From assembly GCA_022836915.1 (NCBI GenBank), contig CP094668.1:4278001-4342000 (forward strand): a stretch of DNA of 64,000 nt, in the 5' to 3' direction. A program made the translations under genes and the position numbers. The DNA comes from Paenibacillus sp. OVF10. Its GTDB lineage: Bacteria > Bacillota > Bacilli > Paenibacillales > Paenibacillaceae. Within the stretch, counting starts at the first letter, position 1; each line of letters opens with the position of its first letter. The notes below the pieces were generated by a model. It had not been told where the DNA came from and ran no database searches. It was given only the letters and a program-made list of their open reading frames with translations. Below are positions 19,676 to 31,162 of this stretch, piece by piece.

Positions 19676-21744
19676 TTGAATGGAATCTTACATAAAATCC
19701 TGCAAGAACGCTTGGGGAACTGTGATTATGAGGTGTGGATCAGCAGTAACTGGGCGGATTGGGTACTGATCGAAGCGATAGGCAGAAGAGAAAGTACACC
19801 GCCTTGTTTTGCGGAACAGCTTCCACTGCAACATCCCAAAGTAGAACGGGAATCAGAAGAAAAGATGTTAGTTTTTCTTCCATACAATAACAATATATGT
19901 GTGGCTATCCGGGTATTTAAGAATTGGGAGTTTTCTGCGGAAGATTTAGTTACACTGTCGTCTTTGCTTTACCCATACTATACGGAAGCTGTGGCAAGCA
20001 AGAATGAACGAGCCTTGAATGAAATCATGAACAGCATTAGGGTTGTGACTCAACTTCTGGATCTGAACGAGTTGCTTGGACGGATTTTGGTAAGTGCACT
20101 ATCGGTTATCCCTTATGAGTGCATAGGTGTGTTGTGGAGGTATGACCCTGCGATCGACGCGTTAACGGTCAAGGCAAGAGCAGGGGAGATGGGTGAAGGC
20201 ATGCTGAGGATGAAACTGAAACCAGGTGAAGGGATCATTGGGAACACCTTTAAGCGAGGTACACCAAAGCTCTACAACGGTTTATCTACAGTAGAAGACG
20301 ACTTTGGCAATATGACATCGGACAACAAATATCATCTGAATTCAGCGTACAATTTTCAAAATATAGGTTCAATTATTTCGGTGCCTATCAAGGTAGAAGG
20401 TCAATCGGATTGTGTGTTAATCGTTTATCAAAAAGGAAGGGTCCCGCTATTCACGGAGTCGGATGTGCGACTGCTGCAAAGCTTTGCAGATCAGGTTTCG
20501 ATTGCGATCACAAATGCCAAACTTTACGAGCATCTGAGCAAACAGAACGAGACACTCATGAAACGGGATGAGATTCACTCCTCGCTTATGCGGCTTTCGC
20601 TGCAAAATAAGGGCGTGGTATCTATTGTTAACGAACTGACACGTGTTATTGGCGTACCGATGACCTTTGTGGATTTTATCGACAACGAATGGATTCCGAA
20701 ACGCAGCAAAATCATGAATGGCTGGAATACAGAAAGTCTTCGCAGCTTATACGAATCCTTGCATCATCCAGATTATCTGACGTGTATCGAGGGAGAAGCC
20801 GACCGATCGTATCAATATCTGTATCCAATCGCTTCAGCCAATCAGTGCCTTGGTTATCTCATTATCCAGATGAACACAAAGCTTGAACCATTGCAGTTGA
20901 TTGCGCTGGAGCAGGGAAGCTCCATTTTGGCCCTGGAATTGATGCGCAAACAGTCCCTGGCCGAATTTTATTTTAAAAAACACAGCAATTTTTCAACGAT
21001 TTGAGGCTCAGTCAGGATTCTGAGGATTATTGGCAGAAGTCCGGGGAGATCGGAATCGTTCCTTCAACCTCCATCGTGGTGGGACTGCTGGAGTTTGCGG
21101 AGTGGGTCAACCCTTCTACGCTTAGCGCGTTGTCTGTTCAATTGGTAGCTTATCTAAGAGACAAAATGCCAGCAGGAGCGCTGCCCATTGCGTTTGGCAA
21201 TGAAAGACGAATTACAATACTGCTTATGCTAAACGAGTCGCACAAGCCAGGCAAACTGGAACAACAGTTCAGCGCATTACTGCCGGAGTGGGAACATCGT
21301 AATCATGTGAAATTGTTGGGAGGATTAAGTTCAGTGCGGTCTGGGGTCGATGCCATTAATACGGGATACCAGGAAGCGGACAAGGCGCTTGCATACCAGA
21401 AGACAAGAGGAGAACAGGGGACGATCCGATATACGGATATTGGTGTTAACCGGTTGTTTATCCGACAACCGGCTGAGGATTTAAATGCATTTATGGCAGA
21501 GATATTTGAGCCGCTTCGGCCTGCCAAAGGGCAGACCAGCGGACTAGAGGAAACTCTCATGACGTATATGGCGTGCGGAGGTTCTGCAGTCCAAGCTGCG
21601 TCAGCACTTCATATTCATATCAATACTTTGTATCAGCGTATTCATAAAATCGAAGAGATTCTGGGCATGTCCCTGAGTAATCAGGAGCATCTGCTCCATC
21701 TGCAACTGGCCTGTTATCTAAAGCAGACATATCGTTCATCATGA
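19676..21744 (+). CDS. GAF-domain PucR family transcriptional regulator (frame broken)
   Basis: Corrected length 689 residues. TTG start eight bases after AGGAGG. A GAF domain lies at about residues 110-285 (VSALSVIPYECIGVLWRYD ... FADQVSIAITNAKLYEHL). The C-terminal part carries a GGDEF-like PucR linker and a PucR helix-turn-helix at the end (YMACGGSAVQAASALHIHINTLYQRIHKIEEILG). The frame stops at 21004 but one more T in TTTTT 20989-20993 gives NFFNDLRLSQDSE and continues. It is divergent from the MFS/amidohydrolase/serine dehydratase operon and is the likely activator, with the GAF domain sensing the substrate. Confidence 0.85.
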
Positions 21745-21767
21745 TTTTCAAATCAACTTACTCGAGA

Positions 21768-22381
21768 TCATGATTCAAACGTGTTACCGACATAATGAAA
21801 AGAGTGAATATGCGTTCTGGTGAGTTCAATCACGTTTTTGATAAATGCCTCGCGTGACTCACGATATCCGCTTAATATCCAATTGTTCAACAGTCCAAAA
21901 AAACCGTAGGCGGTATAGTATTTGAAATAGTCCATGTTAACTGGCGAGTTGTTGATCGTCTCAAAGACAAATTGCTCCTGATAGATTTTGAGTATGGTTT
22001 GTGGAAAGCCTGTATGTAAACCAGGTAACGTATCATCGTATTGAATCAGTTCGAAGAAGTCACGGTGTTCGTAGATATAATCCACGATTTGAAAAGATTC
22101 GGCATCCAGCTTGTTTGTTGAAACCTTTTGACCGTGCCAATAGGGTTTACCTACTGCGCCCCTCAATCCTTCGAGTGTCATACTCAACAACTCTTCGGCG
22201 AGAATATACTTATCCTGGTAGTGTAAGTAAAACGTACTGCGATTATAACCGGCCTGATCAACGATGTCTTTGACAGAAACACCATGGAATCCTTTTTCTT
22301 AATGAGCTGAATCAGAGCGGTTTTCAGGTGCTCCTTGGTTCGATTACGATGTTGAGATGTCACAATAAGTTCATTATTCAT
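21768..22381 (-). CDS. TetR/AcrR family transcriptional regulator (frame broken)
   Basis: Corrected length 204 residues. The N-terminal helix-turn-helix is split: RTKEHLKTALIQLIKKK is in one frame and GFHGVSVKDIVDQAGYNRST in the next. One more base at 22291-22297 (CC or TTTTT) joins them as a standard TetR DNA-binding domain. The C-terminal ligand domain is of the kind seen in many Bacillota TetR proteins. It is divergent from an SDR gene and separated by a perfect inverted repeat at 22420-22440, its likely operator. Confidence 0.85.
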
Positions 22382-22419
22382 TCAAAAAAACTCCTATAAA
22401 TATAGACATAGTTTTATAA

Positions 22420-22440
22420 AGTGTCTACGAGGTAGACACT
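22420..22440. promoter_or_regulatory. Palindromic operator of TetR/SDR pair
   Basis: A perfect 9-bp inverted repeat, AGTGTCTAC and GTAGACACT with 3-bp spacer GAG, lies 39 bp before the TetR start and 117 bp before the SDR start. Length and symmetry fit a TetR dimer site. Binding is inferred. Confidence 0.7.
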
Positions 22441-22557
22441 TGGTCACATCTTAATGATTGGATTGTTACAATTTTAAGCATAGAATTAGTTTTGTAAACA
22501 TCATATAGCACTATTTATATAGGCGCTATTCAAAATATTATACTGGGGGATTTATTC

Positions 22558-23294
22558 ATGGGCAAACTTCAAGATAAAGTTGCAGTCATCACAGGAGGAG
22601 CATCCGGGATTGGTGCAGCGACAGCTCGCTTATTCGTTTCCGAGGAGCAAAAGTGGTCTTGGTGGATCTGAATGAGGAAAAAGGCAAGGCGTTTGAGCAG
22701 GAACTGAAAGCGCTTAAAGCAGAGGCTCTCTTTATTAAAGCAAACATAACAAGTGAAGAAGAGGTTTCTGAGATTTTCAAACAAACCGTAGAAACATTTG
22801 GTCAAGTGGATATCGTATTCAACAATGCGGGAATCGGACGTGTTCATCCGACGCATGAGCTTGATTATGCCGAATGGCGCAATACAGTCAATGTTGATCT
22901 GGACGGCGTATTCTTGGTTGCACGTGAATCGATTCGCGAAATGCTCAAAATTGGTGGAGGTACAATCGTCAACACGGCTTCCATGTACGGATGGGTTGGT
23001 TCGCCTGGTTCAGCAGCCTACAATGCAGCTAAAGGCGGCGTTGTGAACCTGACTCGTTCGCTGGCGCTTGAGTATGCTGAGCAGAATATTCGGGTGAACT
23101 CCCTTTGCCCAGGCTTCATCGATACACCGATTATCCCGGAAGAGAGCAAGCAAGCACTTTCAGCGGCAACACCAATGAAACGTCTGGGTCAAGCAGAAGA
23201 GATGGCGAAAGCCGTTTTGTTCCTAGCTAGCGACGATTCTTCATATATGACAGGAAATAGCCTGATCATAGACGGAGGATACACCGCTCAATAA
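22558..23294 (+). CDS. Short-chain dehydrogenase/reductase (frame broken)
   Basis: Corrected length 245 residues, classical SDR. The NAD(P)-binding motif GGASGIGAA lies in the first frame from ATG 22558 (GGGGG upstream). The rest, with NNAGIG, the catalytic Ser in NTASMYGWVGSPGS, YNAAK (Tyr/Lys) and PGFIDTP, is in the next frame. One more G at GG 22644-22645 gives VSEGAKVVLVDLNEEKG and joins both. Acidic residues after the second strand (VDLNEEKG) suggest NAD rather than NADP. It is probably repressed by the divergent TetR; substrate unknown. Confidence 0.88.
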
Positions 23295-23340
23295 TTGCAG
23301 CAATTATCGAAGTACACAAGAAAGAATATAGTTCCATTAA

Positions 23341-23367
23341 AAGTCGCTATTCTAGCGGCTTTTTTTG
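23341..23367 (+). terminator. Terminator after SDR gene
   Basis: Stem AAGTCGCTA / TAGCGGCTT (one G-U pair) with a three-base loop, followed by a run of T. A near-identical hairpin occurs at 52725. Confidence 0.8.
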
Positions 23368-23426
23368 TTTTTATTAGTACAAGAGCAGTTCCCGAGCCAA
23401 GGACATCTAGCAAACAGCGAGTTTAG

Positions 23427-24299
23427 CTATTCATAATAGATGGCCTCATAAGGAAACTCTAACTTATTCAAGCGATATTCTTTGGGAGACATGGACATAT
23501 ATTGACGAAAAACTTTGCCGAAGTAGCTGGGACTCTCAAAGCCGCAATGTTGGCCAATTTGAGAAATCGGAAGTTCCGTTGTGCGGAGTAGCCGGATTGC
23601 AACCTCAATGCGTCTGTCTTTGAGATAGGCTAGCGGTGATGTTTTCTCGGATTTCTGAAATAACCTGCACAAGTAGTGTTTATTGATATCACAATGACTG
23701 GCCAGCAGATCCAGTGTCAAAGGGGAGGCATAATTCTCTCGAATGAACTTTTTACATTTCTCAATCGTTGTTATGGATAGGGCACCGATATCCTTCTCCG
23801 CATCCCGACTCGTCTGTACCAAGATAAGCAACCACCGATAGACTTGCATGGACAAGCGATACTTGTCCGTAACTTTCTCTTGATGAATCAAATGGATAAT
23901 TTGCCATAACTCTTGAATCAAGGGAGAGTCCGCGTTTCGTCGAATGACATGTCCCTCATTATCATGGATCATATCCCAAATTCGGTTGGCTTCATCCCCG
24001 CGAATATTGATCCATATAAATTCCCACGGTTCGTTGTTCTCTTGTTTATAGTAATAGCAATGTTCTCCGGAGATTTTAACAAGTAGGGCATGCCCCTTTG
24101 GTAAAGGAATCGTTTGATTTTCAATATCCAGATAACCCTGACCATTAAGTGTGTATTGAAAAACAACGTGCCCCGGGTCCGGTCTATCATCACTTGGACA
24201 ACGATATTCCTCGCTTGAAACGATCTGCCATCCAATAGAGTCAAGTGTCATGATTGATGTATCGTCATTACGAAAAGCATAAGAAACCGTATGAACCAT
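23427..24299 (-). CDS. AraC family transcriptional regulator
   Basis: 290 residues, intact. A cupin-like sensor domain (about 1-170, with GHVVFQYTLNGQGYLDIENQ and LPKGHALLVKI) is followed by the double helix-turn-helix (about 190-285; LDLLASHCDINKHYLCRLFQK and ISQIGQHCGFESPSYFGKVFRQY). It is divergent from the rhamnogalacturonan lyase gene at 24507 and probably controls it in response to a pectin-derived sugar. The target is inferred from position. Confidence 0.9.
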   Translation of the reverse strand: MVHTVSYAFRNDDTSIMTLDSIGWQIVSSEEYRCPSDDRPDPGHVVFQYTLNGQGYLDIENQTIPLPKGHALLVKISGEHCYYYKQENNEPWEFIWINIRGDEANRIWDMIHDNEGHVIRRNADSPLIQELWQIIHLIHQEKVTDKYRLSMQVYRWLLILVQTSRDAEKDIGALSITTIEKCKKFIRENYASPLTLDLLASHCDINKHYLCRLFQKSEKTSPLAYLKDRRIEVAIRLLRTTELPISQIGQHCGFESPSYFGKVFRQYMSMSPKEYRLNKLEFPYEAIYYE

Positions 24300-24389
24300 C
24301 GTTTCATCTCCTTCCTAAAAAAGTCAATTATTTTATATAATACGTCACATTTTTTAGATTGTCTGTCTTTTTTAGACCTGTAAGATAAA

Positions 24390-24403
24390 TGTAAGCGGTA
24401 ACA
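24390..24403 (+). promoter_or_regulatory. CcpA cre site before rhamnogalacturonan lyase
   Basis: TGTAAGCGGTAACA matches all fixed positions of the cre consensus TGWNANCGNTNWCA. It lies about 100 bp before the pectinase start, where CcpA binding would give glucose repression. Confidence 0.7.
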
Positions 24404-24506
24404 TAAAGAGGAGGTGGCTGTAAATTGTGTTCATTTGACAACAAACAGGGCAGGATCGAACTGATGATTCTAAAAATGAATTCTTAGATAAGGAGGAGTT
24501 AATCGA

Positions 24507-27500
24507 ATGATCCGAAGAACTGTTTCCATCCAGAAATCGATGTTTGTATGTTTTTTAGCACTCCTTATGGTTATTTCACTGGCTGTTCCTCCGGCACCGA
24601 TGCGTGCAGAGTCATCATCAAACGGCCTGCCGGGTCGCCAAGCAGAATACCTGAACCGGGGTTTGGTTGCGGTTCTTGTAGACAACGGCGTTTTTTAAGC
24701 TGGAGGTATTTAAACAACGACCCAGATGATATCGCTTTCAATATATATAAAAATGGAACCAAAGTGAACGCATCACCCATAAGCGATGTGACGAACTATG
24801 TGGACACGACTGGTTTCGACAGCTCGCAATATCAGATCTCCACCGTTATTGCAGGCAAAGAGCAAATGCTACCGGAGCTTGTATCGGTCTGGCATAACGA
24901 TTATTTGCCTATTCCGCTCGATAAACCAGCCGACGGACGGACTAAGGACGGTGGAACCTACTCCTATTATGCAGGTGACGCTTCCGTAGCTGATTTGGAC
25001 GGGGATGGCGAATATGAAATCGTCTTCCTGTGGAGTCCGAGCAACTCCAAGGACAATTCGCAGGCCGGTTATACGGGAAATGTCTATATCGACGCCATCA
25101 AACTGGATGGCACAAAGCTGTGGAGGATTGACCTGGGAGTCAACATCCGCGCCGGAGCGCATTATACGCAGTTAATGGTGTATGACCTCGATGGCAACGG
25201 AAAGGCCGAGGTTGTTGTCAAGACGGCGGACGGCACAAAGGATGGCCAAGGCACGGTCATTGGTGACGGTACGAAAGATTATCGCAACGACGGCGGATAC
25301 ATACTGTCAGGACCGGAATATCTCACACTGTTTAACGGTGAGACTGGCGCGGCTGTATCCACCGTGAATTATGATCCGCCAAGAGGAAACGTCAGTGATT
25401 GGGGTGACGGCTATGGCAATCGTGTAGACCGTTTTCTTGGCGCGATTGCTTATCTGGACGGCACGAAGCCAAGTGTCGTGATGAGCCGGGGTTATTATAC
25501 CCGCACAGTGCTTGTTGCTTATGATTATGTTGGCGGGGAACTCGTCAAGCGCTGGACGTTCGACACAAACGAAGCAGGATCACAATATCAATCACAGGGC
25601 AACCATAATCTAAGTGTGCTGGATGTCGACAAGGACGGCAAGGACGAAATTATGTTTGGCGCCTTGGCCATTGACGATGACGGCAGCTTGCTGTACAGCA
25701 CCGGACTCGGACACGGTGATGCTATGCATGCCGGCCAGCTCAATCCGAACCGGGAGGGCTATCAGGTCGTAAGTGTGCATGAGCATTCGGATGCGGCATA
25801 CGGACTGGAGATGCGCGATGCGGCAACAGGTGAAATCCTTTGGGGTGAGAAAACAGGTTTTGACACCGGTCGCGGGATGTCGGCGGACATTGATCCGAAC
25901 TATCCGGGTTACGAATCATGGGCCACGACCGTTACCAACGGGCAAAGTGTCCCAGTAACCAATACTTATTCAGCTGCCGGAGAGGCTATCTACACTGTGG
26001 ACGAAGGGCCCAAAACCGCCAATTTCGCCATCTGGTGGGATGGAGATCTTCAGCGGGAGCTATTGGACCATGAGTGGGATAATAGCACAGCCAAAGGAAT
26101 TCCGCTCATCTATAAGTGGGATTACCAAAACAAAAAGCTGAATGAAATCTTCCGGGCAACCGGTACGTTAACGAACAACCATACCAAAGGCAATCCGGCA
26201 CTTCAGGCGGACATTCTGGGCGACTGGCGTGAGGAGCTTCTGCTGCGGAGCGAAGATAGTTCGGAGTATCGTCTCTACACAACGACCATTCCTTCAGACT
26301 ATCGCATCCCTACGCTGATGCAGGACCCTGTGTATCGACTTGGCGTAGCCTGGCAAAATGTAGCCTACAACCAGCCACCTCATACCGGCTTTTATCTTGG
26401 AGCGGAAGCTACAGCATTCCCTAAAGCCGATCTGGCGCTGACTCGCGAAGCTGAAATGCCGGAGCCGGTCTACCGCTTTAATTTTGGTACAGAGACTGCG
26501 TCAGGAAGTACAAACATACAGGATACGCTCTACGCACAAGATCCGGGATACGGCTTCAAGGATACAAGTGGTGTTACGGTAGGGGCAAACCAGGTTTCGG
26601 TCGCGGCAGGCACGACATTTGCCGTTGATCTGCCCAATACAAACTATAAGGTGACGCTGCGATTGGGCAATGATGCAAATGACTCGAACGTTGGAGTCAA
26701 ATCCGAATTCGTCCAGAAGCTCGCCGTAACCAATGTGACAGCAGGAGCACCACTGGAGTATTCCTATGATATTGCTGTGGTGGATGGACAGCTCGATCTT
26801 ATATTCACGGGTACAGCCATAGACATCCAAGACGTCATCATCGAGAAATATCCAGAGAAAGCGGCTGGTGTGGCAACAACGATCTATATGGCTGGTGATT
26901 CAACCATGCAATCTTATAGTGAAGCGCAGGCTCCTCAAGAAGGATGGGGCCAGCAGTTCGGACGTTATTTCTCCAATGGGGCAGTCGTCGTGAACGATGC
27001 GATCGGTGGCCGAAGCAGTAAATCCTTTATGGTAGACGGTCGTTTGGATACAATCCTGCAACGAATTAAGCCGGGGGACTTCTTCTTCATTTCCTTTGGT
27101 CATAACGACGCTAGTGCAGGGATACCGGACCGGTATGCATCCCCTGAGGATTATAAGATCTACTTAACTCGTTATGTAAACGGTGCCAAACAGCGCGGCG
27201 CTACACCCGTATTGCTCACTCCGGTTGGACGCAGAGATTTCAACACGGTGACTCAGGAGTTCAACGTCAGCTTCCCAGCATACGTGCAGGCTGCCAAAGA
27301 AGTGGCAGAAGAGCTTGACGTGCCGCTGATTGATCTGAGCAAGTTAAGTATTGCGTACTACGACAAAATTGGTAATACAGCTACGGAAAAAGTATTCCTA
27401 TACGCTAATCCGGGTGAATATCCGAAATACCCGAATGGAATCAACGATAATACCCATTTCAGCAGCTATGGTGCACAGAAAATTGCCGGACTCGTTGCTG

Positions 27501-30500
27501 GTGCAGTCAAAGACATGGAGCTGAGTATCTCATCGCTGGTCATTGACCCAGATATTACCGAACCAGAGCCAGAAACCCAGCTCTATGAGGAGGATTTTGA
27601 AGGCGACGCTGCCAACTACCAGTATGCGATGGTCAATGCTACGGGTATCGCAGGAACCATGGCGGGAACGGTAGTTGAACAGTCCGGAAATAAGGTACTG
27701 TCCGTCACAGGGTCCGGATCGGGCAATCGAGCCAAGGTGTTCCGTCTGTTTGATGCAGTAAACGGCGATCAGGTGAATGTGAACTTTGACTGGCAATCCG
27801 GTAATGTAAGTGCCTATCCGTCAGAAGGTCATCTCACGGTCCAGGATTCGAACGAAAATGCCCTTTTCACGCTGTTTACGAAAACTGGAAGCACCAAAAT
27901 TCATTATTTTGTCGGTGCGTATAACCCAGACTACGGCACAGGGGATACAGCCATACCTGAAGGGGGAACGGCTACAGATATTTCCAAGAACCAGTGGGTC
28001 AATGTGGATGCTACCGTTAATTTTGCCGAGAAAACACTTGATCTGACATTAACGAACCTAGCGAATCCGACACTTACACAAACGATTCAAGATATCCCAC
28101 TGAGTTCCGCCGCATATGCGGACAACGTCAGATCCATGCGGTTCCTGGGCACGAGAAAAGGTGGTGGAGGCACGTTGAACTGGACTACCCAGATCGACAA
28201 CGTGCGAATTGAAGGCACTCAGCTCTCTTCAGAGGGTGGCGATCAGACTGCATTGATCGCTCTGTATGATGAGATCAAAGCACTAGATCTGTCAGATTAT
28301 ACAGATGCGTCGAAGGCCGTGGTGAACCGGGCTTTGGTAGCTGCGGAAGCCATTTTCAATACGGAAGCTACCCAAGCTCAAGTTGACCATACGTTTAACA
28401 TGTTAACTGTTGCGAAGGATTCTTTGACAAGTGAAGCGAGCGAAGAGATAAACGAATACAAATTTGACTTTGGTTCTGGTGGCGCAGCCGAAGGATACAT
28501 CAAAGTAGATGCCAAAAGAGCATACATCGAAGGCAACGGGTACGGCTTTGCTGATACTGCACTGACCAAAGATGAGAACCGGGAAACCGGAGATTTGCTC
28601 AAGGAAGATTTCACACGAGTAAATGGTACCTCTTTCCTGGTGGAAATGGAGCCGGCGAATTACCGGGTAACGATGACCATCGGAGATGCAGAGGAATCAA
28701 CCAGCGCAAATGTCGTTGTAGAGCAGATGACAAAGCTGCCGCTCACAAGCATTGCCAAGGGCGAATTCAAAGAAATCACATATGACATTGCCCTGATCGA
28801 TGGGGTATTTAACTTCAATTTCACCGGAAATGCACCGAAGATCAATGCGCTGAAGCTGGAGCGCCTGCCAGATCACAGTGCAAGCGATAAACCGGTTATT
28901 TATCTGGCCAGCGATTCGACTGTGGCCAATTACGCGGAGAACTATCGTCCGCAAGCAGGCTGGGGAGAAACATTGGGTGGATATTTTGATCCAAATGAAG
29001 TCAGTATTGATAACCGGGCAGTTGGAGGTTTGAGCAGCAAAACCTTCCTGGTCGGTGGATATCTCAACGATATTTTACTCGACATTCAAGAAGGCGATTA
29101 TCTGTTCATGCAGTGGTCTCATAATGATTCCACACCTTCACGTCCAGAGCGTTATCTCACGCCCGAGCAGTTCAAGATATATTTGAAAGAATACATTAAC
29201 GGCGCTCTGCAGAGAGGTGCGATTCCGGTTCTGGTCACGCCAGTGAATCGTCGTGATTTTACCGGAGAGGTGCTGAACAAAAGCTTCCCGGAATACGTAC
29301 AGGCGATGAAAGAAACGGCGCAGGAAACGGAAACGCTTATCATCGATCTGAACCAAGCTAGTTGGGAGCATTTCCAGGAGCTTGGCACAGAAGGAACCAA
29401 ATCGATATTCATGTGGGTAGGCACAACGGAAGACAATACACATTTGCAGATGAATGGCGCAATCAAGGTTTCTGAACTCGTGGCACGACTTGTGAAGGAA
29501 TTAAATATTCCGCTATCTGATTTTGTTACGTTGGAAGGAGAAACTCCGGAGCAGGAAGCCCCGCATACTAAGGCAACTGTGGAAGGAGAATTGCAGAACG
29601 GCTGGTATACTTCTCCGGCACAAGTAACCTTCACAGCAAGCGATGAAGATTCCGATATCGAAGGGACTTATTATCAAATTAATGGTGGCGAAACGGTGAG
29701 TGGCACACAGTTGACCCTAACTGAAGAAGGTACACATACTATCACCTACTGGAGCGTCGATGTTGACGGTAACAAAGAGAGCGAACAATCTTTGTCCATA
29801 TCCATTGATCTCGTACCTCCAACCATTGAAATTCATGGTCAAACCGAATACACCATTGATCAGCACGTGGAAATTGGCTATACAGCTTCCGATACGGTAT
29901 CCGGTGTGGCAGAACCGGAAGGTGTGCTCCTGGACACTCCGGCGTATGCACTGGAACCCGGCCTGAACCAGGTTACGGCAACCGTCTCCGATTTGGCAGG
30001 CTGGGAACAGACGGTAGAATATAATTTTGGCGTTATTGCCACATTCGACAGCCTGATCAATCTGACCAACGCTTTTGCTGATGAATCGACCGATCCTAAT
30101 GCCGGCGCTCTTACTGATCAGCTTACAAACAAGTTAAAGCAGGCCAAACAGGCAGCAAACGATCGTGAAGGAGCAAAAGCGCGTCAATTGCTTGCATCCT
30201 ACGGTAATGACGTTCAAGCAGCTAGAGGAACCGTATTTACGGATGAGCAAGCAAGTGTGCTGATTAAGTGGGAAGAATGGCTCCATCAGACAACGCCACT
30301 TGCAAACGGTGCCCCTGGCACTCCGGTGTTATCTGATAATAATGGTTACGACACAGGGCTCAAGGACGGAGACTATACAATCACGATGAATCTGTGGTGG
30401 GGGAATAACGGCAATCAGTTCAAGCTGTATGAGAATGGTGAATTGATTAAGGAAATTTCTCTGGTCGATCAATCCCCGTCCGCCCAATCTGTTCAAGTTG

Positions 30501-30886
30501 ATATTACTGGAAAGAAAAATGGCACCTATATCTATACTGGAGAATTGATCAATGCACTGGGTTCAACCATGAGTGTTCCGCTGACAGTCATCGTCATGGA
30601 TGCTTCCCCGGGGCAAGCTGTTCTGTCGAACGACAACTGGGACGGTGACGGCAACTATAATATCACCATGAATCTGTGGTGGGGAACAAACGCAACCGAA
30701 TACGAACTTTACGAAAATGGTGTATTGATTGACACACAATCACTGCAATCTCATTCGCCTGGTGCACAGTCTGCGGTTACCGCAATCTCTGGAAGGGTAC
30801 CTGGAATCTACGAGTATGAAGCTGTACTTCGTAATTCTTCAGGGGAAACCAGATCACACAAATTAAATGTGACGGTACGAGAGTAG
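24507..30886 (+). CDS. Multidomain secreted rhamnogalacturonan lyase (PL11) with two CE12 acetylesterase domains (frame broken near start)
   Basis: Corrected length about 2126 residues. ATG 24507 after AAGGAGGAG starts a Sec signal peptide (FVCFLALLMVISLAVPPAPMRA). One more T in TTTTTT 24691-24696 gives NGVFLSWRYLNNDP and joins the main frame. By nucleotide: PL11 propeller 24.7-26.45 kb with calcium-type repeats (VADLDGDGEYEIV, YDLDGNGKAEVV); malectin-like module 26.47-26.85; CE12 esterase 26.88-27.52 (GDSTMQSY, FGHND, DNTHFSSYG); LamG-like module 27.6-28.24; helical linker; a second malectin-like plus CE12 pair 28.45-29.5 (SDSTVANY, WSHND, DNTHLQMNG); Ig-like 29.55-30.0; FIMAH-like 30.04-30.29; two C-terminal beta repeats sharing ITMNLWWG. 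It should cut and deacetylate rhamnogalacturonan I outside the cell. Confidence 0.88.
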
Positions 30887-30948
30887 ATTGAAATTTTTGA
30901 GCATTCCATTAACAAGAAGTGATTACAACTGAAGTAAGGCACACATAT

Positions 30949-30990
30949 AAAAGTGCTATTTCTCATCATTTTGAGGAGTAGCACTTTTTA
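30949..30990 (+). terminator. Terminator after rhamnogalacturonan lyase
   Basis: AAAAGTGCTA pairs with TAGCACTTTT across a 20-base loop that contains a further CTC/GAG pairing. The T side gives a terminator for the plus strand. Confidence 0.8.
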
Positions 30991-31162
30991 TATATGCACA
31001 GTATGAAAGCGTTTGACTTATTTGAATATCAATCTATAATGATGAAAGGAAATTGGACTTGGACAGGATACAGACAGCGTGTCCGCTTGAATGTATATTT
31101 CAGAGCAAGCTTCCATACGCAGGAGGCTTGCTGTTTCATTTTCAGAAGGAGAAGAGGTTCCC

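Noticed and set aside
31003..31016. cre-like sequence TGAAAGCGTTTGAC before the YesM-like kinase
   Set aside because: It resembles the left half of a cre but fails at the right end (two or more mismatches), so I did not list it as a site.
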